A program made the translations under genes and the position numbers. This document shows positions 47,201 to 54,998 of a DNA stretch of 64,000 nt, one piece after another (positions within the stretch are counted from its first letter, which is position 1; every line of letters starts with the position of its first letter). The notes beneath the pieces were generated by a model. The model made no database searches, had not been told where the DNA came from, and saw only the letters and a program-made list of their open reading frames with translations. This stretch comes from Deltaproteobacteria bacterium (lineage in GTDB: Bacteria; Bdellovibrionota; FAC87; UBA2466), in NCBI GenBank assembly GCA_016196825.1, contig JACPWY010000062.1, positions 23,427-87,426 of the forward strand, given 5' to 3'.

Positions 47201-47424
47201 GCGGAGAAAAACGTCGTAGCATCGAGGCTCGGCCCCTTGATCTCAACACTCTTCCCTTTCATCGAAAGACGCGCTGAAGAAAACGCAATCGACGGCACCT
47301 CGGCCCGAGGACCCACCTGCAGGTTGAACCGCGGATACTCCGCGGCGAAGATCTGAGCCGATAGGATCAGACTCAAAGTGCAAAACACTCTAGCGGATAC
47401 AAGCGCTTTCGGTCGTGTAAACAT
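44281..47424 (-). CDS. Large TPR-repeat periplasmic protein
   Basis: Multiple TPR-like repeats; ATG at 47424 gives MFTRPKALVSARVFCTLSLILSAQIFA. Confidence 0.85.
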   Translation of the reverse strand: MFTRPKALVSARVFCTLSLILSAQIFAAEYPRFNLQVGPRAEVPSIAFSSARLSMKGKSVEIKGPSLDATTFFSAKEAFVTEKRDEAIKILRQQLDAGLTNNRDNQLLKLGQLYAEKYMEMSYRENEIFTAQLNEKAKRRDEKEARLDNSRSQRYLKDALHVFNTMEKEFPNHPKIDEVDFFIGFVELEQGKEKRGVQYLERVVQRYPQSRKFDEALVYLGDFYFEKHKLNEAVVRFKALASKRSSALFHYAKYKLAWCEMNQGRARAGLNTLKGLVSELSETQEPAKFNLRNQTLKDMVVFFAEVEAVDEAINFYQTNIGREAAAENIKLIADMLRSKARDESAVRAYVKVLEFYPDTLEALKAESAIFEASIRLGKIEKAVSRFVQATDRYSPSGEWASKFGEKKEELTEAIGDMQAQAEKAALFFHQSAQKSSNKNSYKYALMLYDAILKDFPDHASFKKIAFYRAEILFNQARWIDAAEGYMRAAQIAPKDKLSDEAVYDALLCLDRMTAKADSIERYTKEQQQNIDTTVEEIPPHEQRFIEIADYYVKEYPQGERVVDVRFRTGAIYYRHKHFDQALDVFKYVATHYPNHRTATTSAHLVLDIYNIKKDYAKLTSTATEFALIKNLGDVDFREAIGEILGQIAFKDIEHYEKQNLWNEAAESYLEFYKKNSKSNLAGDALYNALVCYEKLNDIDKVSEMARLYLSRFPGNEHSKRVMLVSAKLAERTYDIEQAAKLYEDFATRFPKDSDGVKALFNAAVFNELLERNKEALELYSRYLKTGGPTAEETKSIAISQAKLYRRQGHWEKVSQIYRRLSKEAKSAEERVAILGELVRQYEKGGNVREREGLLKEMLELYENNRRMRTGPGFQYVAEAKFKALQKAREKFQAVKLRFPPEDLIYGLKKKQRLLTQMVKDYDRVVEMGVPEWGVAALFEKSAGYTEFVSAYRAVKVPGKYKDQERVEAEKALSDIDAQLVKPLESKSGDIIKACADRAAQFHVISEYATKCSQLAQGGGGGGRPVGLVPHPNYWSTRWPGEEGVARR

Positions 47425-48895
47425 AGGCCCCCATTTCATCTTCCCAATACTCACCCTTGAAAGGCCAAAACTCGAAACCATCCGCAATCGTGGTCTCGAC
47501 ATCCACCACTCTCTTCGGTGGCAGCCCCTTCTGCCCTTCGATCAATTCCTTCTCGCCGGTCACGATCTCGACCTTGAGATAGTTCGCCTGCTCGCGCTGC
47601 TCAGTCAGCTCAGCGAGTTTCCTCTGGTGCAGCTTCTCGATCACGCGCCCCATATCGGCGGCCAGCTCCTTCTCGGCGTCGTCGAGCTTCGCCTTAATCC
47701 GCTCGACCTGCTTGATGCGCGTGAGTTTCGCAAGTTGCCGCCTTTCTGTTCTTAACAGCTCAATCACCTTCATGTCGCGGCTCACACCGTCATCACGCTT
47801 CACATAGCTCAAAAAAGCGGGCTGCAGCTTCCCACCCACAAAACCATTGTAATAAGACTCGCCGCCCGAATAATGGCCCGCTTCGGCCTGCATGCCGCGG
47901 ATAATAGGATCGTAAATTTCAAAAAAGCTCGCGAGTGTTTGCCGCATCTCTTCGTACTTGCACAGGTTGTAAAGAATAGTGGAACGCAGAATGAAGGCCT
48001 CGCCCACCAATCGGTCTTGGTAAAAGGGCGAGGTCACCGTGTGGAGGTTCCCCAGCGAAATCGTCGTGTCGTTCATCCGCATCAGCGGCCAACTCGCCTC
48101 AAGAAGCACGGTGATCCAATGCGGCGAAGAGCTCAAGAATTGGGAGTAGAGCTCAACGCTTCTCTCCACGTCGCCCCCCGAATAGGTCACGCGGGCCAAG
48201 TTCAAACGCGCCAGTTCCTGCAGAGCAAACTTTTCCTTGTTGCCGCGGGAAACCTCGATGCATTTGGCAAAGAACGCGGCCGCCTCCCGATACTCCTTCT
48301 TCTTCGTCGACAGAAGGCCCAGGTAGAAGAGCGCCTTGCCATAGTATTGATTCTCCGGGCTCACCGACTTCAAATGGCTGAGCGCCTCATCGACATTACC
48401 GGCCGAGAATTGGTAAACCCCAACGGTGAAATGGTTGAGCGCAGCCACAGAGGGCGCCACCAAAGCGCCGGGCAATTTCGAAAGAATCATTCCAAGCTGA
48501 GAAACAATGTCGAGCTTGTCCGCGATCGTCACAGCGTTCTTGATCGCCTTTTCAAAAAGCTCGCGGTTGTGTTCGTCGGGCGACTGCAAAACCGTCTTGA
48601 AAGAAAGGTAGCTCGAATAGTAGTAACCCTGCTCAAAGAAGATGAGGCCAGAATAATAATGGCTCCTGTCGCGCGTGCTCACCTCCGGAGAGGATCCAAT
48701 CACCTGCGAGAAAAGATCGAGAGCTCGGGCGTACTTTCCGCCGTCGTATGCCTTCTTCGCCTGCTCATAAAGCGGATCCTTCCCCGCAATAGAGGCCGCA
48801 CAAAGTGCGAACCCCACGATCGGAGTCACCCACAACCGGATCTTTTGTCCGAGGTTCACCCGTCCCCCTTTTATCCCGGCATTTTCGGCAGCCAA
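47390..48895 (-). CDS. TPR-repeat periplasmic protein
   Basis: Signal-like N-terminus and TPR units (YEQAKKAYDGGKYARALDLFSQVIGSSPE). Confidence 0.82.
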   Translation of the reverse strand: MAAENAGIKGGRVNLGQKIRLWVTPIVGFALCAASIAGKDPLYEQAKKAYDGGKYARALDLFSQVIGSSPEVSTRDRSHYYSGLIFFEQGYYYSSYLSFKTVLQSPDEHNRELFEKAIKNAVTIADKLDIVSQLGMILSKLPGALVAPSVAALNHFTVGVYQFSAGNVDEALSHLKSVSPENQYYGKALFYLGLLSTKKKEYREAAAFFAKCIEVSRGNKEKFALQELARLNLARVTYSGGDVERSVELYSQFLSSSPHWITVLLEASWPLMRMNDTTISLGNLHTVTSPFYQDRLVGEAFILRSTILYNLCKYEEMRQTLASFFEIYDPIIRGMQAEAGHYSGGESYYNGFVGGKLQPAFLSYVKRDDGVSRDMKVIELLRTERRQLAKLTRIKQVERIKAKLDDAEKELAADMGRVIEKLHQRKLAELTEQREQANYLKVEIVTGEKELIEGQKGLPPKRVVDVETTIADGFEFWPFKGEYWEDEMGAYVYTTESACIR

Positions 48896-49560
48896 AAGCT
48901 CAGCGCGACCATCACGGAATAGTTGTTTCTCAGCGCCTGGTCGTTTTGACCAGATGAATGGTTGAAGAAGGTCTCGGTGTAAATATAGTCACGCAGCTCC
49001 ACCCTCATCGAAAACCACTCCCGGAAGAAAAATCGGGCACCAATCCCCGGACAGAAGACGGGGTAGCTGCTGGTCTCAGTGCGCGCGTAACCCGCCCCCA
49101 GCACTAGATAGGGCTCAAGATAGGCGATCCAGCGAGAAAAGGTCGACATCTTGCCGTAGGTCGGGGTGAGCTGGACACCGGTGGTCAAAAAGTAGATGAG
49201 CTTCTGGTAGTCCACCGCAAGCTTGCTTCCAGCCAACTGATTCGCATTGATATCATCTACAAAGCTGGAAAAAAAGGTTCGCGAGTAGAGGAAACTAAAG
49301 GCCTCCCATGCGAGCCAATCGTTAAAATGCAAGGTGTAACTCGCTCCACCAAACAGCGTTCTTCTCACCGTCCCAAACGGAATCCCCCCAAAACTGATCG
49401 GGTTCAGCTCGTGGCGCCAGTGCTTCGTCGTAAACTGCTTCTGGACAACCACTACCTCATCATTGGGCACGCTTCCGATCTTCTTCAGCTGCTCTTCAAT
49501 CACACTCTCAGCCGCCATCAGGTGGCAGGCCGTTAAACAAATCAGAAGCGCAACCCTCAT
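48871..49560 (-). CDS. Predicted outer-membrane beta-barrel protein
   Basis: Signal peptide (MRVALLICLTACHLMAAES), aromatic alternating strands, first gene of the operon. Confidence 0.7.
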   Translation of the reverse strand: MRVALLICLTACHLMAAESVIEEQLKKIGSVPNDEVVVVQKQFTTKHWRHELNPISFGGIPFGTVRRTLFGGASYTLHFNDWLAWEAFSFLYSRTFFSSFVDDINANQLAGSKLAVDYQKLIYFLTTGVQLTPTYGKMSTFSRWIAYLEPYLVLGAGYARTETSSYPVFCPGIGARFFFREWFSMRVELRDYIYTETFFNHSSGQNDQALRNNYSVMVALSFWLPKMPG

Positions 49561-49687
49561 CGGCGATCTCCCTGAGTCATGCCAAGAAACTATTGTGATT
49601 CTAGAAATTTATTATATGGTAATCGCGCTGTCATAACCACGACTTTTGAGTTTCTGATACGGTGAGTCTCAACATTGGGGGCGACGT

Positions 49688-50608
49688 TTGAATGCAGATA
49701 GCCAATTCATTTGGATGGATGGAAAGACAGTTCCTTACGCGTCGGCCCAAATCCATGTTTTGTCGCATAGCCTCCACTACGGCAGTGCCGCTTTCGAGGG
49801 AATGCGCGCGTATCGTTTAACGTCGGGAAAAACCGGAATTTTTCGCGCCAAAGAACACTACGAGCGGTTTTTCAATTCGATCCGTGTGCTCGGCTATCAC
49901 ACACGTTGGACCACCGAGCAACTGGTCGAGGCCACGCGCGCTCTCATCACGGTGAATGGATTTCAGCAGTGCTACGTGCGACCAATTGCCTTCATCGATG
50001 ATGCTGTGCGCGGCCTGCGGCTCCCCAAAGAACCTAAGGCCTCTGTCACGATCGCCACATGGGATTGGGGCAAATACATGGGCGATGACGGCCACAAGAA
50101 CGGCGTGCGGGTCGGCGTCTCCACGCTCCGCCGTCCGGATGTGGCGACATCGCTCCCATGGGCCAAACTCTCGGGCAACTATCTCGTGTCGGTGCTGTCG
50201 CGACTTGAGGCCACGCAGAATGGATTCGATGAGGCCATCCTTCTCGACCCCAATGGCTATGTCGCCGAAGGGTCCGGCGAAAATATTTTCGTAGTGAAAA
50301 ACAGAATAATCTCCACGCCGCCGACTGCCCACATCCTCCCGGGGATCACCCGGGACAGTGTCATCCAGATCGCCCGCGATCTCGGATACACCGTCCGCGA
50401 AGAAAATATCATCCGCAACCAGCTTTACCTGGCCGATGAGGTCTTCTTCTCCGGCACCGCCGTTGAGGTGACCCCCATCCGGGAAATCGACCACCGCCCC
50501 ATCGGCGCCAGCAAACCGGGGCCAGTGTGCAAAACCATCTCAGAGGCGTTTTTCTCCGCTGTCCATGGCGACTCCCCCCGCTACTCGGCCTGGGTTACAT
50601 CCGTCTGA
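49688..50608 (+). CDS. ilvE: Branched-chain amino acid aminotransferase
   Basis: HSLHYGSAAFEGMRAY...YVRPIAF...GYVAEGSGENIFVV...PGITRDSV; TTG start probable. Confidence 0.92.
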   Translation: MNADSQFIWMDGKTVPYASAQIHVLSHSLHYGSAAFEGMRAYRLTSGKTGIFRAKEHYERFFNSIRVLGYHTRWTTEQLVEATRALITVNGFQQCYVRPIAFIDDAVRGLRLPKEPKASVTIATWDWGKYMGDDGHKNGVRVGVSTLRRPDVATSLPWAKLSGNYLVSVLSRLEATQNGFDEAILLDPNGYVAEGSGENIFVVKNRIISTPPTAHILPGITRDSVIQIARDLGYTVREENIIRNQLYLADEVFFSGTAVEVTPIREIDHRPIGASKPGPVCKTISEAFFSAVHGDSPRYSAWVTSV

Positions 50609-50757
50609 GCGCGGAATGCCTCCCCAGCGTAGTCCCGCGGGCGGAACGAAGACGGGTTGATTTGGGAGGGGTTTTGGGTATACCCTGGGTTTCTTGATGT
50701 CTTATTTCCACACTGGTCTCCGTCGTACCCGATGAAATTCTCCCCGATGTTTTATTC

Positions 50758-52677
50758 ATGAAGATCCAAATCACCCTCCCCGATGGTGCCAGCCGCACCT
50801 ATGACGCTGGAGTCACGCCTTCGCAGATTGCGTTGGATATCAGCCCGCGGCTCGAGAAGGATTCGATAGCCGCCAAGGTCAACGGGAAACTCGTCGACCT
50901 CACCCACAAGATTGAATCGGGCGGCGCACTCGCCCTGATCACCCGGCAAACGCCCGAGGGGCTGGAGGTAATTCGTCATTCGACCGCCCACCTTTTAGCC
51001 CACGCCATTAAGGAGCTTTATCCCGACACACAGATCACCATCGGTCCGGTCACCGAAGAGGGTTTCTATTACGACGTCGACAGCACGACTCAATTCGCCC
51101 CCGAGCACCTTGAAAAGCTCGAGACGCGGATGAAAGAGATCGCCCAACGCAATCTTGATGTCGCCCGCAAGGAGATGGGCCGCGACGACGCCATCATCTT
51201 TTTCAAGAACCAGGGCGAACACTACAAGGCCGAGATCATCCAAAGCATTCCCGAAAGCAGCGTCAGCCTCTACACGCAGGGCAACTTCACCGATCTCTGC
51301 CGAGGCCCCCATATTCCCAATACGAATCGCCTTGGAAAATTCAAGCTCCTCACCATCGCAGGCGCCTACTGGCGTGGAGACGAAAAGAATAAGATGCTCC
51401 AGCGCATCTATGGCACGGCTTTCAACACCCAGAAGGAGCTCGACGAGCACCTGAAGATTTTGGAAGAGCTCAAGAAGCGGGACCACCGACGGCTCGCGCC
51501 CGAGATGGAGCTCTTCTCCTTCTCTCCGTTTGCCCCAGCGATGCCCTTTTACCTCCCGGCCGGCACGATACTCCACAACACACTCATAGAGTTCATGCGT
51601 CAGGAGATGCGGTCGCAGGGGTACGACGAGGTTATCTGTCCGCAGATCATGAACGCTGAGCTTTGGAAAACGAGTGGCCATCTCGAGCACTACAAGAACA
51701 GCATGTTCTTTGTGAATGAGGACGAAAACACAAGCATCGCGCTCAAACCGATGAACTGCCCTGGCCACATCATCCTCTACCAAGGGTCGCGTCGCAGCTA
51801 CCGCGAGCTGCCCATTCGTTTCGGGGAGTTCACTAAGGTCCACCGCAACGAGCGGGGCGGCGCCACGCACGGCATCCTGCGAGTGAGAAATTTCAGTATC
51901 GACGACGGCCACATCTTCTGCGCGGAAGACCAAGTTGGCGACGAGATCAGCCGGGTCCTCAAGCACACCCAGCGCATTTACAAAGCCTTTGGCTTCAATG
52001 ATGCGGAGATCAAGATCGCTCTGCGTCCTGAAAAATTCGGCGGCACAATTGAGAACTGGAACCGTGCCGAAGCGGCACTCGAGGCGTCTCTCCATACGGA
52101 GGGCATTGCTTACAAGCTCCTCGCCGGAGAGGGTGCCTTCTATGGCCCGAAGATTGAGTTTCATGTCCGCGACAGTCTCAAACGGCTCTGGCAGTGTGGA
52201 ACAGTCCAGCTCGATTTCGTGATGCCCGAACGTTTTCAGCTCGCTTACGTCGCGGCCGACGGCAGCCACAAGACTCCGGTCATGATCCACCGAGCCATTT
52301 TGGGAAGCTTTGAGCGCTTCATTGGTGTGCTTATCGAGCACTTCGCGGGTCACCTCCCGCTCTGGCTCTGCCCGAACCAGGTCACAATCATTAACGTCAC
52401 CGGCGACCAGGAAAAATATGCCCAGGAACTTTGCGCCCAGCTCAAAGCGCATAACGTCCGCGCCACTGCCGACCTAAGAAACGAAAAGCTCGGCTACAAA
52501 ATCCGAGAAGCGCAGCTCAAGAAGATCCCCTGGATGGCTGTCGTTGGAAACAAAGAGGTCGAATCGAAAACAGTAACCTTGCGAAAGCACACCGGCGAAA
52601 ACCTCGAGCCCATGACCTTCGATCAATTGATGAAGTTCTTAGAACCTAAACTCATAACAGGAGGAGATACCCATTAA
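50758..52677 (+). CDS. thrS: Threonyl-tRNA synthetase
   Basis: TGS domain, RHSTAHLLAHA, MNCPGHI, GEFTKVHRNERGGATHGILRVRNF. Confidence 0.97.
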   Translation: MKIQITLPDGASRTYDAGVTPSQIALDISPRLEKDSIAAKVNGKLVDLTHKIESGGALALITRQTPEGLEVIRHSTAHLLAHAIKELYPDTQITIGPVTEEGFYYDVDSTTQFAPEHLEKLETRMKEIAQRNLDVARKEMGRDDAIIFFKNQGEHYKAEIIQSIPESSVSLYTQGNFTDLCRGPHIPNTNRLGKFKLLTIAGAYWRGDEKNKMLQRIYGTAFNTQKELDEHLKILEELKKRDHRRLAPEMELFSFSPFAPAMPFYLPAGTILHNTLIEFMRQEMRSQGYDEVICPQIMNAELWKTSGHLEHYKNSMFFVNEDENTSIALKPMNCPGHIILYQGSRRSYRELPIRFGEFTKVHRNERGGATHGILRVRNFSIDDGHIFCAEDQVGDEISRVLKHTQRIYKAFGFNDAEIKIALRPEKFGGTIENWNRAEAALEASLHTEGIAYKLLAGEGAFYGPKIEFHVRDSLKRLWQCGTVQLDFVMPERFQLAYVAADGSHKTPVMIHRAILGSFERFIGVLIEHFAGHLPLWLCPNQVTIINVTGDQEKYAQELCAQLKAHNVRATADLRNEKLGYKIREAQLKKIPWMAVVGNKEVESKTVTLRKHTGENLEPMTFDQLMKFLEPKLITGGDTH

Positions 52678-53320
52678 CCCACGTGAATTCCGACCGCGAG
52701 ACAGTCGCGGCTCTAATGATACCGTCCGCATCAATCACCGCATTCGCGCCCGCGAAGTGAGAGTCATCGGCGCCGATGGCGCCCAGTTGGGCGTTATGGA
52801 TCTCAGAAAGGCGCTTGAACTGGCTCAATCCCAGGGACTGGATCTCGCGGAGGTCTCGCCAAACTCAAATCCTCCCGTCTGCAAGATCCTCGACTTTGGA
52901 AAGTTCAAGTATCAGCAGAAGAAGAAGGCCAAAATGGCTAAGAAGAATCAAGCTGTGGTGACTCTGAAGGAGATTCAGTTCCGCCCGCAGACCGACAGCC
53001 ACGACGTCGATTTCAAGGTAAAGCACATCATCCGCTTCCTCGAAGAGGGCAACAAGGTAAAGGCCAGCGTCCGGTTCCGCGGCCGTGAAAGCGCCCACAC
53101 CGACCTCGGCCACGCGCTCATCAAGCAGGTCATCGAGTTGGTCGGCCAAGCGGCCGTCGTGGAAACGCCACCCAAGCTCGAAGGCAAGGTGCTCTCTCTG
53201 ATCTTCGCCCCCAACGCCAAGGCCCCCAAGAAGCCAGCGGCCCCCGCCGCAACGGCCTCAAACGCCGCACCAGCTAAACCAGGCACGGGCGGCGGGGTCG
53301 GAGCTGCTCCTGAGGGCTGA
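52673..53320 (+). CDS. infC: Translation initiation factor IF-3, probable AUU start
   Basis: Frame upstream of the ORF-track GTG (52757) encodes INPREFRPRDSRGSNDTVRINHRIRAREVRVIGADG; AGGAGG SD at 52659-52664, 8 nt before ATT 52673. Confidence 0.92.
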   Translation: MNPREFRPRDSRGSNDTVRINHRIRAREVRVIGADGAQLGVMDLRKALELAQSQGLDLAEVSPNSNPPVCKILDFGKFKYQQKKKAKMAKKNQAVVTLKEIQFRPQTDSHDVDFKVKHIIRFLEEGNKVKASVRFRGRESAHTDLGHALIKQVIELVGQAAVVETPPKLEGKVLSLIFAPNAKAPKKPAAPAATASNAAPAKPGTGGGVGAAPEG

Positions 53321-53343
53321 TTCTAACGGACCAAGTTAACTCA

Positions 53344-53371
53344 TTGACTTAAGACGCCAATTTGGTATTAA
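53344..53371 (+). promoter_or_regulatory. Candidate sigma70 promoter for rpmI-rplT
   Basis: TTGACT - 16 bp - TATTAA. Confidence 0.5.
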
Positions 53372-53411
53372 TCTTTCTTTGTCGTTTGCGATATCGAAGG
53401 GAATTAGCGAC

Positions 53412-53609
53412 ATGCCTAAGATGAAGACCAACTCCAGCGCGAAGAAACGTTTTCGCGTGACAGGTTCAGGCAAGATTCGTCGATCAAGGGCCTATCATAA
53501 TCATAAGTTAGAGCACAAATCGGCAAAACGAGGCCAACGTCTTCGCAAAGTCGTGATCGTTGATCCCGGCAACGCCCGGTCTATTGAGCGGTTGTTGCTG
53601 TTGAAGTAG
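53412..53609 (+). CDS. rpmI: 50S ribosomal protein L35
   Basis: [33 protein letters not shown]. Confidence 0.96.
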   Translation: MPKMKTNSSAKKRFRVTGSGKIRRSRAYHNHKLEHKSAKRGQRLRKVVIVDPGNARSIERLLLLK

Positions 53610-53619
53610 TGAGGGTTTT

Positions 53620-53976
53620 ATGCCGAGAGTAAAACGAGGCCCGGCCGGCCGAAACAAACGCAAGAAGTTATTGCAAAGAGCGGAGGGCTTTTATGGAAGC
53701 GCCCGCAAGACCGTTAAGGTCGCCCGCGAATACACAGACCGTGCTGATCGCTACGCTTTTCGCGATCGTCGCGTCCTGAAGCGGGAAATGCGATACCTCT
53801 GGCAAATCAGGATCAACGCCGCCTGCAGACTCCACAATCTGAGCTATTCAAGATTTATTTCCGGACTCAAGAACGCAAAGGTCGAGCTGGACCGTAAGGT
53901 CCTCGCCGAAATTGCCGTTCGCAATCCGGAACATTTCACTCAGCTTGTGGCCCTGGCGCGGCCGCAAGCCGCATGA
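53620..53976 (+). CDS. rplT: 50S ribosomal protein L20
   Basis: [35 protein letters not shown]. Confidence 0.97.
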   Translation: MPRVKRGPAGRNKRKKLLQRAEGFYGSARKTVKVAREYTDRADRYAFRDRRVLKREMRYLWQIRINAACRLHNLSYSRFISGLKNAKVELDRKVLAEIAVRNPEHFTQLVALARPQAA

Positions 53977-54998
53977 TCGATAATATCCAGCGCATACAAA
54001 AGGAAGTTGGCAGCGAACTCGCGAAGGTGTCCGATCTGGACTCCTTGGAAAAGCTTCGCGTCCACTATCTTGGGAAGAAAGGCATCATCACGTCGCTGAT
54101 GGCGAGCCTCAGGGACCTTGATCCGGAGCGGCGCAGGGAGATGGGAGCAAGTCTCAATTCACTGAAGACCGATTTCGAAGCCCAACTGGATTCGCGCAAG
54201 CGCGACATGGCCCGCGTTCAGCTCGATAAAGAGCTCACTCAATCGCCCAAGCTCGACGTCACTCTCCCAGGCCAGTTTCCTATCGCGACCGGATCGTTTC
54301 ACCCTATCACGCTCGTGATGGAGGAAATGGTCGAGGCGATGGAGAGAATTGGTTATCAGGTCGCCAGCGGCCCCGAGATCGAAAACGAGTTTTTCAATTT
54401 TGAAGCCCTCAACACGCCTTCGGATCACCCAGCCCGAGACATGCAGGATACCTTCTATATCGATAAGGGCATTCTGCTTCGCTCACACACATCGCCAGTT
54501 CAGATTCGCACAATGAAGGACCGGCAGCCGCCGCTGCAGATTATTTCTGTAGGTCGTGTCTACCGCAGCGACTACGACATGACCCACACGCCCATGTTTC
54601 ATCAGATGGAAGGGCTCTTTGTGGAGCAATCAGTTTCGCTCGCGGATTTGAAGGCTACTCTGCAGTATTTAGTGAAACAACTTTTTGGCAATCAGCCGCT
54701 GCGCTTTCGCCCGAGCTTTTTCCCGTTCACTGAACCCAGCGCCGAGGTCGATATGCGCTGTATTCTCTGCAAGGGCGCGCCGAAGGAATGCCGGATGTGC
54801 GGCTCAAGTGGATGGCTCGAGATCGGTGGCTGCGGAATGGTGCACCCCAATGTGTTCCGTTCTGTTAACTACGATCCTGATCGTGTCACCGGGTTCGCCT
54901 TTGGAATGGGAATCGAGAGAATCTCCATGCTCAAGTACGGAATCGATGATTTGCGATCCTTCTTTGAGAATGACTACCGAATGCTGGAGCAATTCTGA
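53973..54998 (+). CDS. pheS: Phenylalanyl-tRNA synthetase alpha subunit
   Basis: [12 protein letters not shown]...[10 protein letters not shown]...[24 protein letters not shown]...[10 protein letters not shown]. Confidence 0.97.
   Translation: MIDNIQRIQKEVGSELAKVSDLDSLEKLRVHYLGKKGIITSLMASLRDLDPERRREMGASLNSLKTDFEAQLDSRKRDMARVQLDKELTQSPKLDVTLPGQFPIATGSFHPITLVMEEMVEAMERIGYQVASGPEIENEFFNFEALNTPSDHPARDMQDTFYIDKGILLRSHTSPVQIRTMKDRQPPLQIISVGRVYRSDYDMTHTPMFHQMEGLFVEQSVSLADLKATLQYLVKQLFGNQPLRFRPSFFPFTEPSAEVDMRCILCKGAPKECRMCGSSGWLEIGGCGMVHPNVFRSVNYDPDRVTGFAFGMGIERISMLKYGIDDLRSFFENDYRMLEQF

Noticed and set aside
50995-52452. 485-codon minus-strand ORF
   Set aside because: Antisense shadow of thrS.
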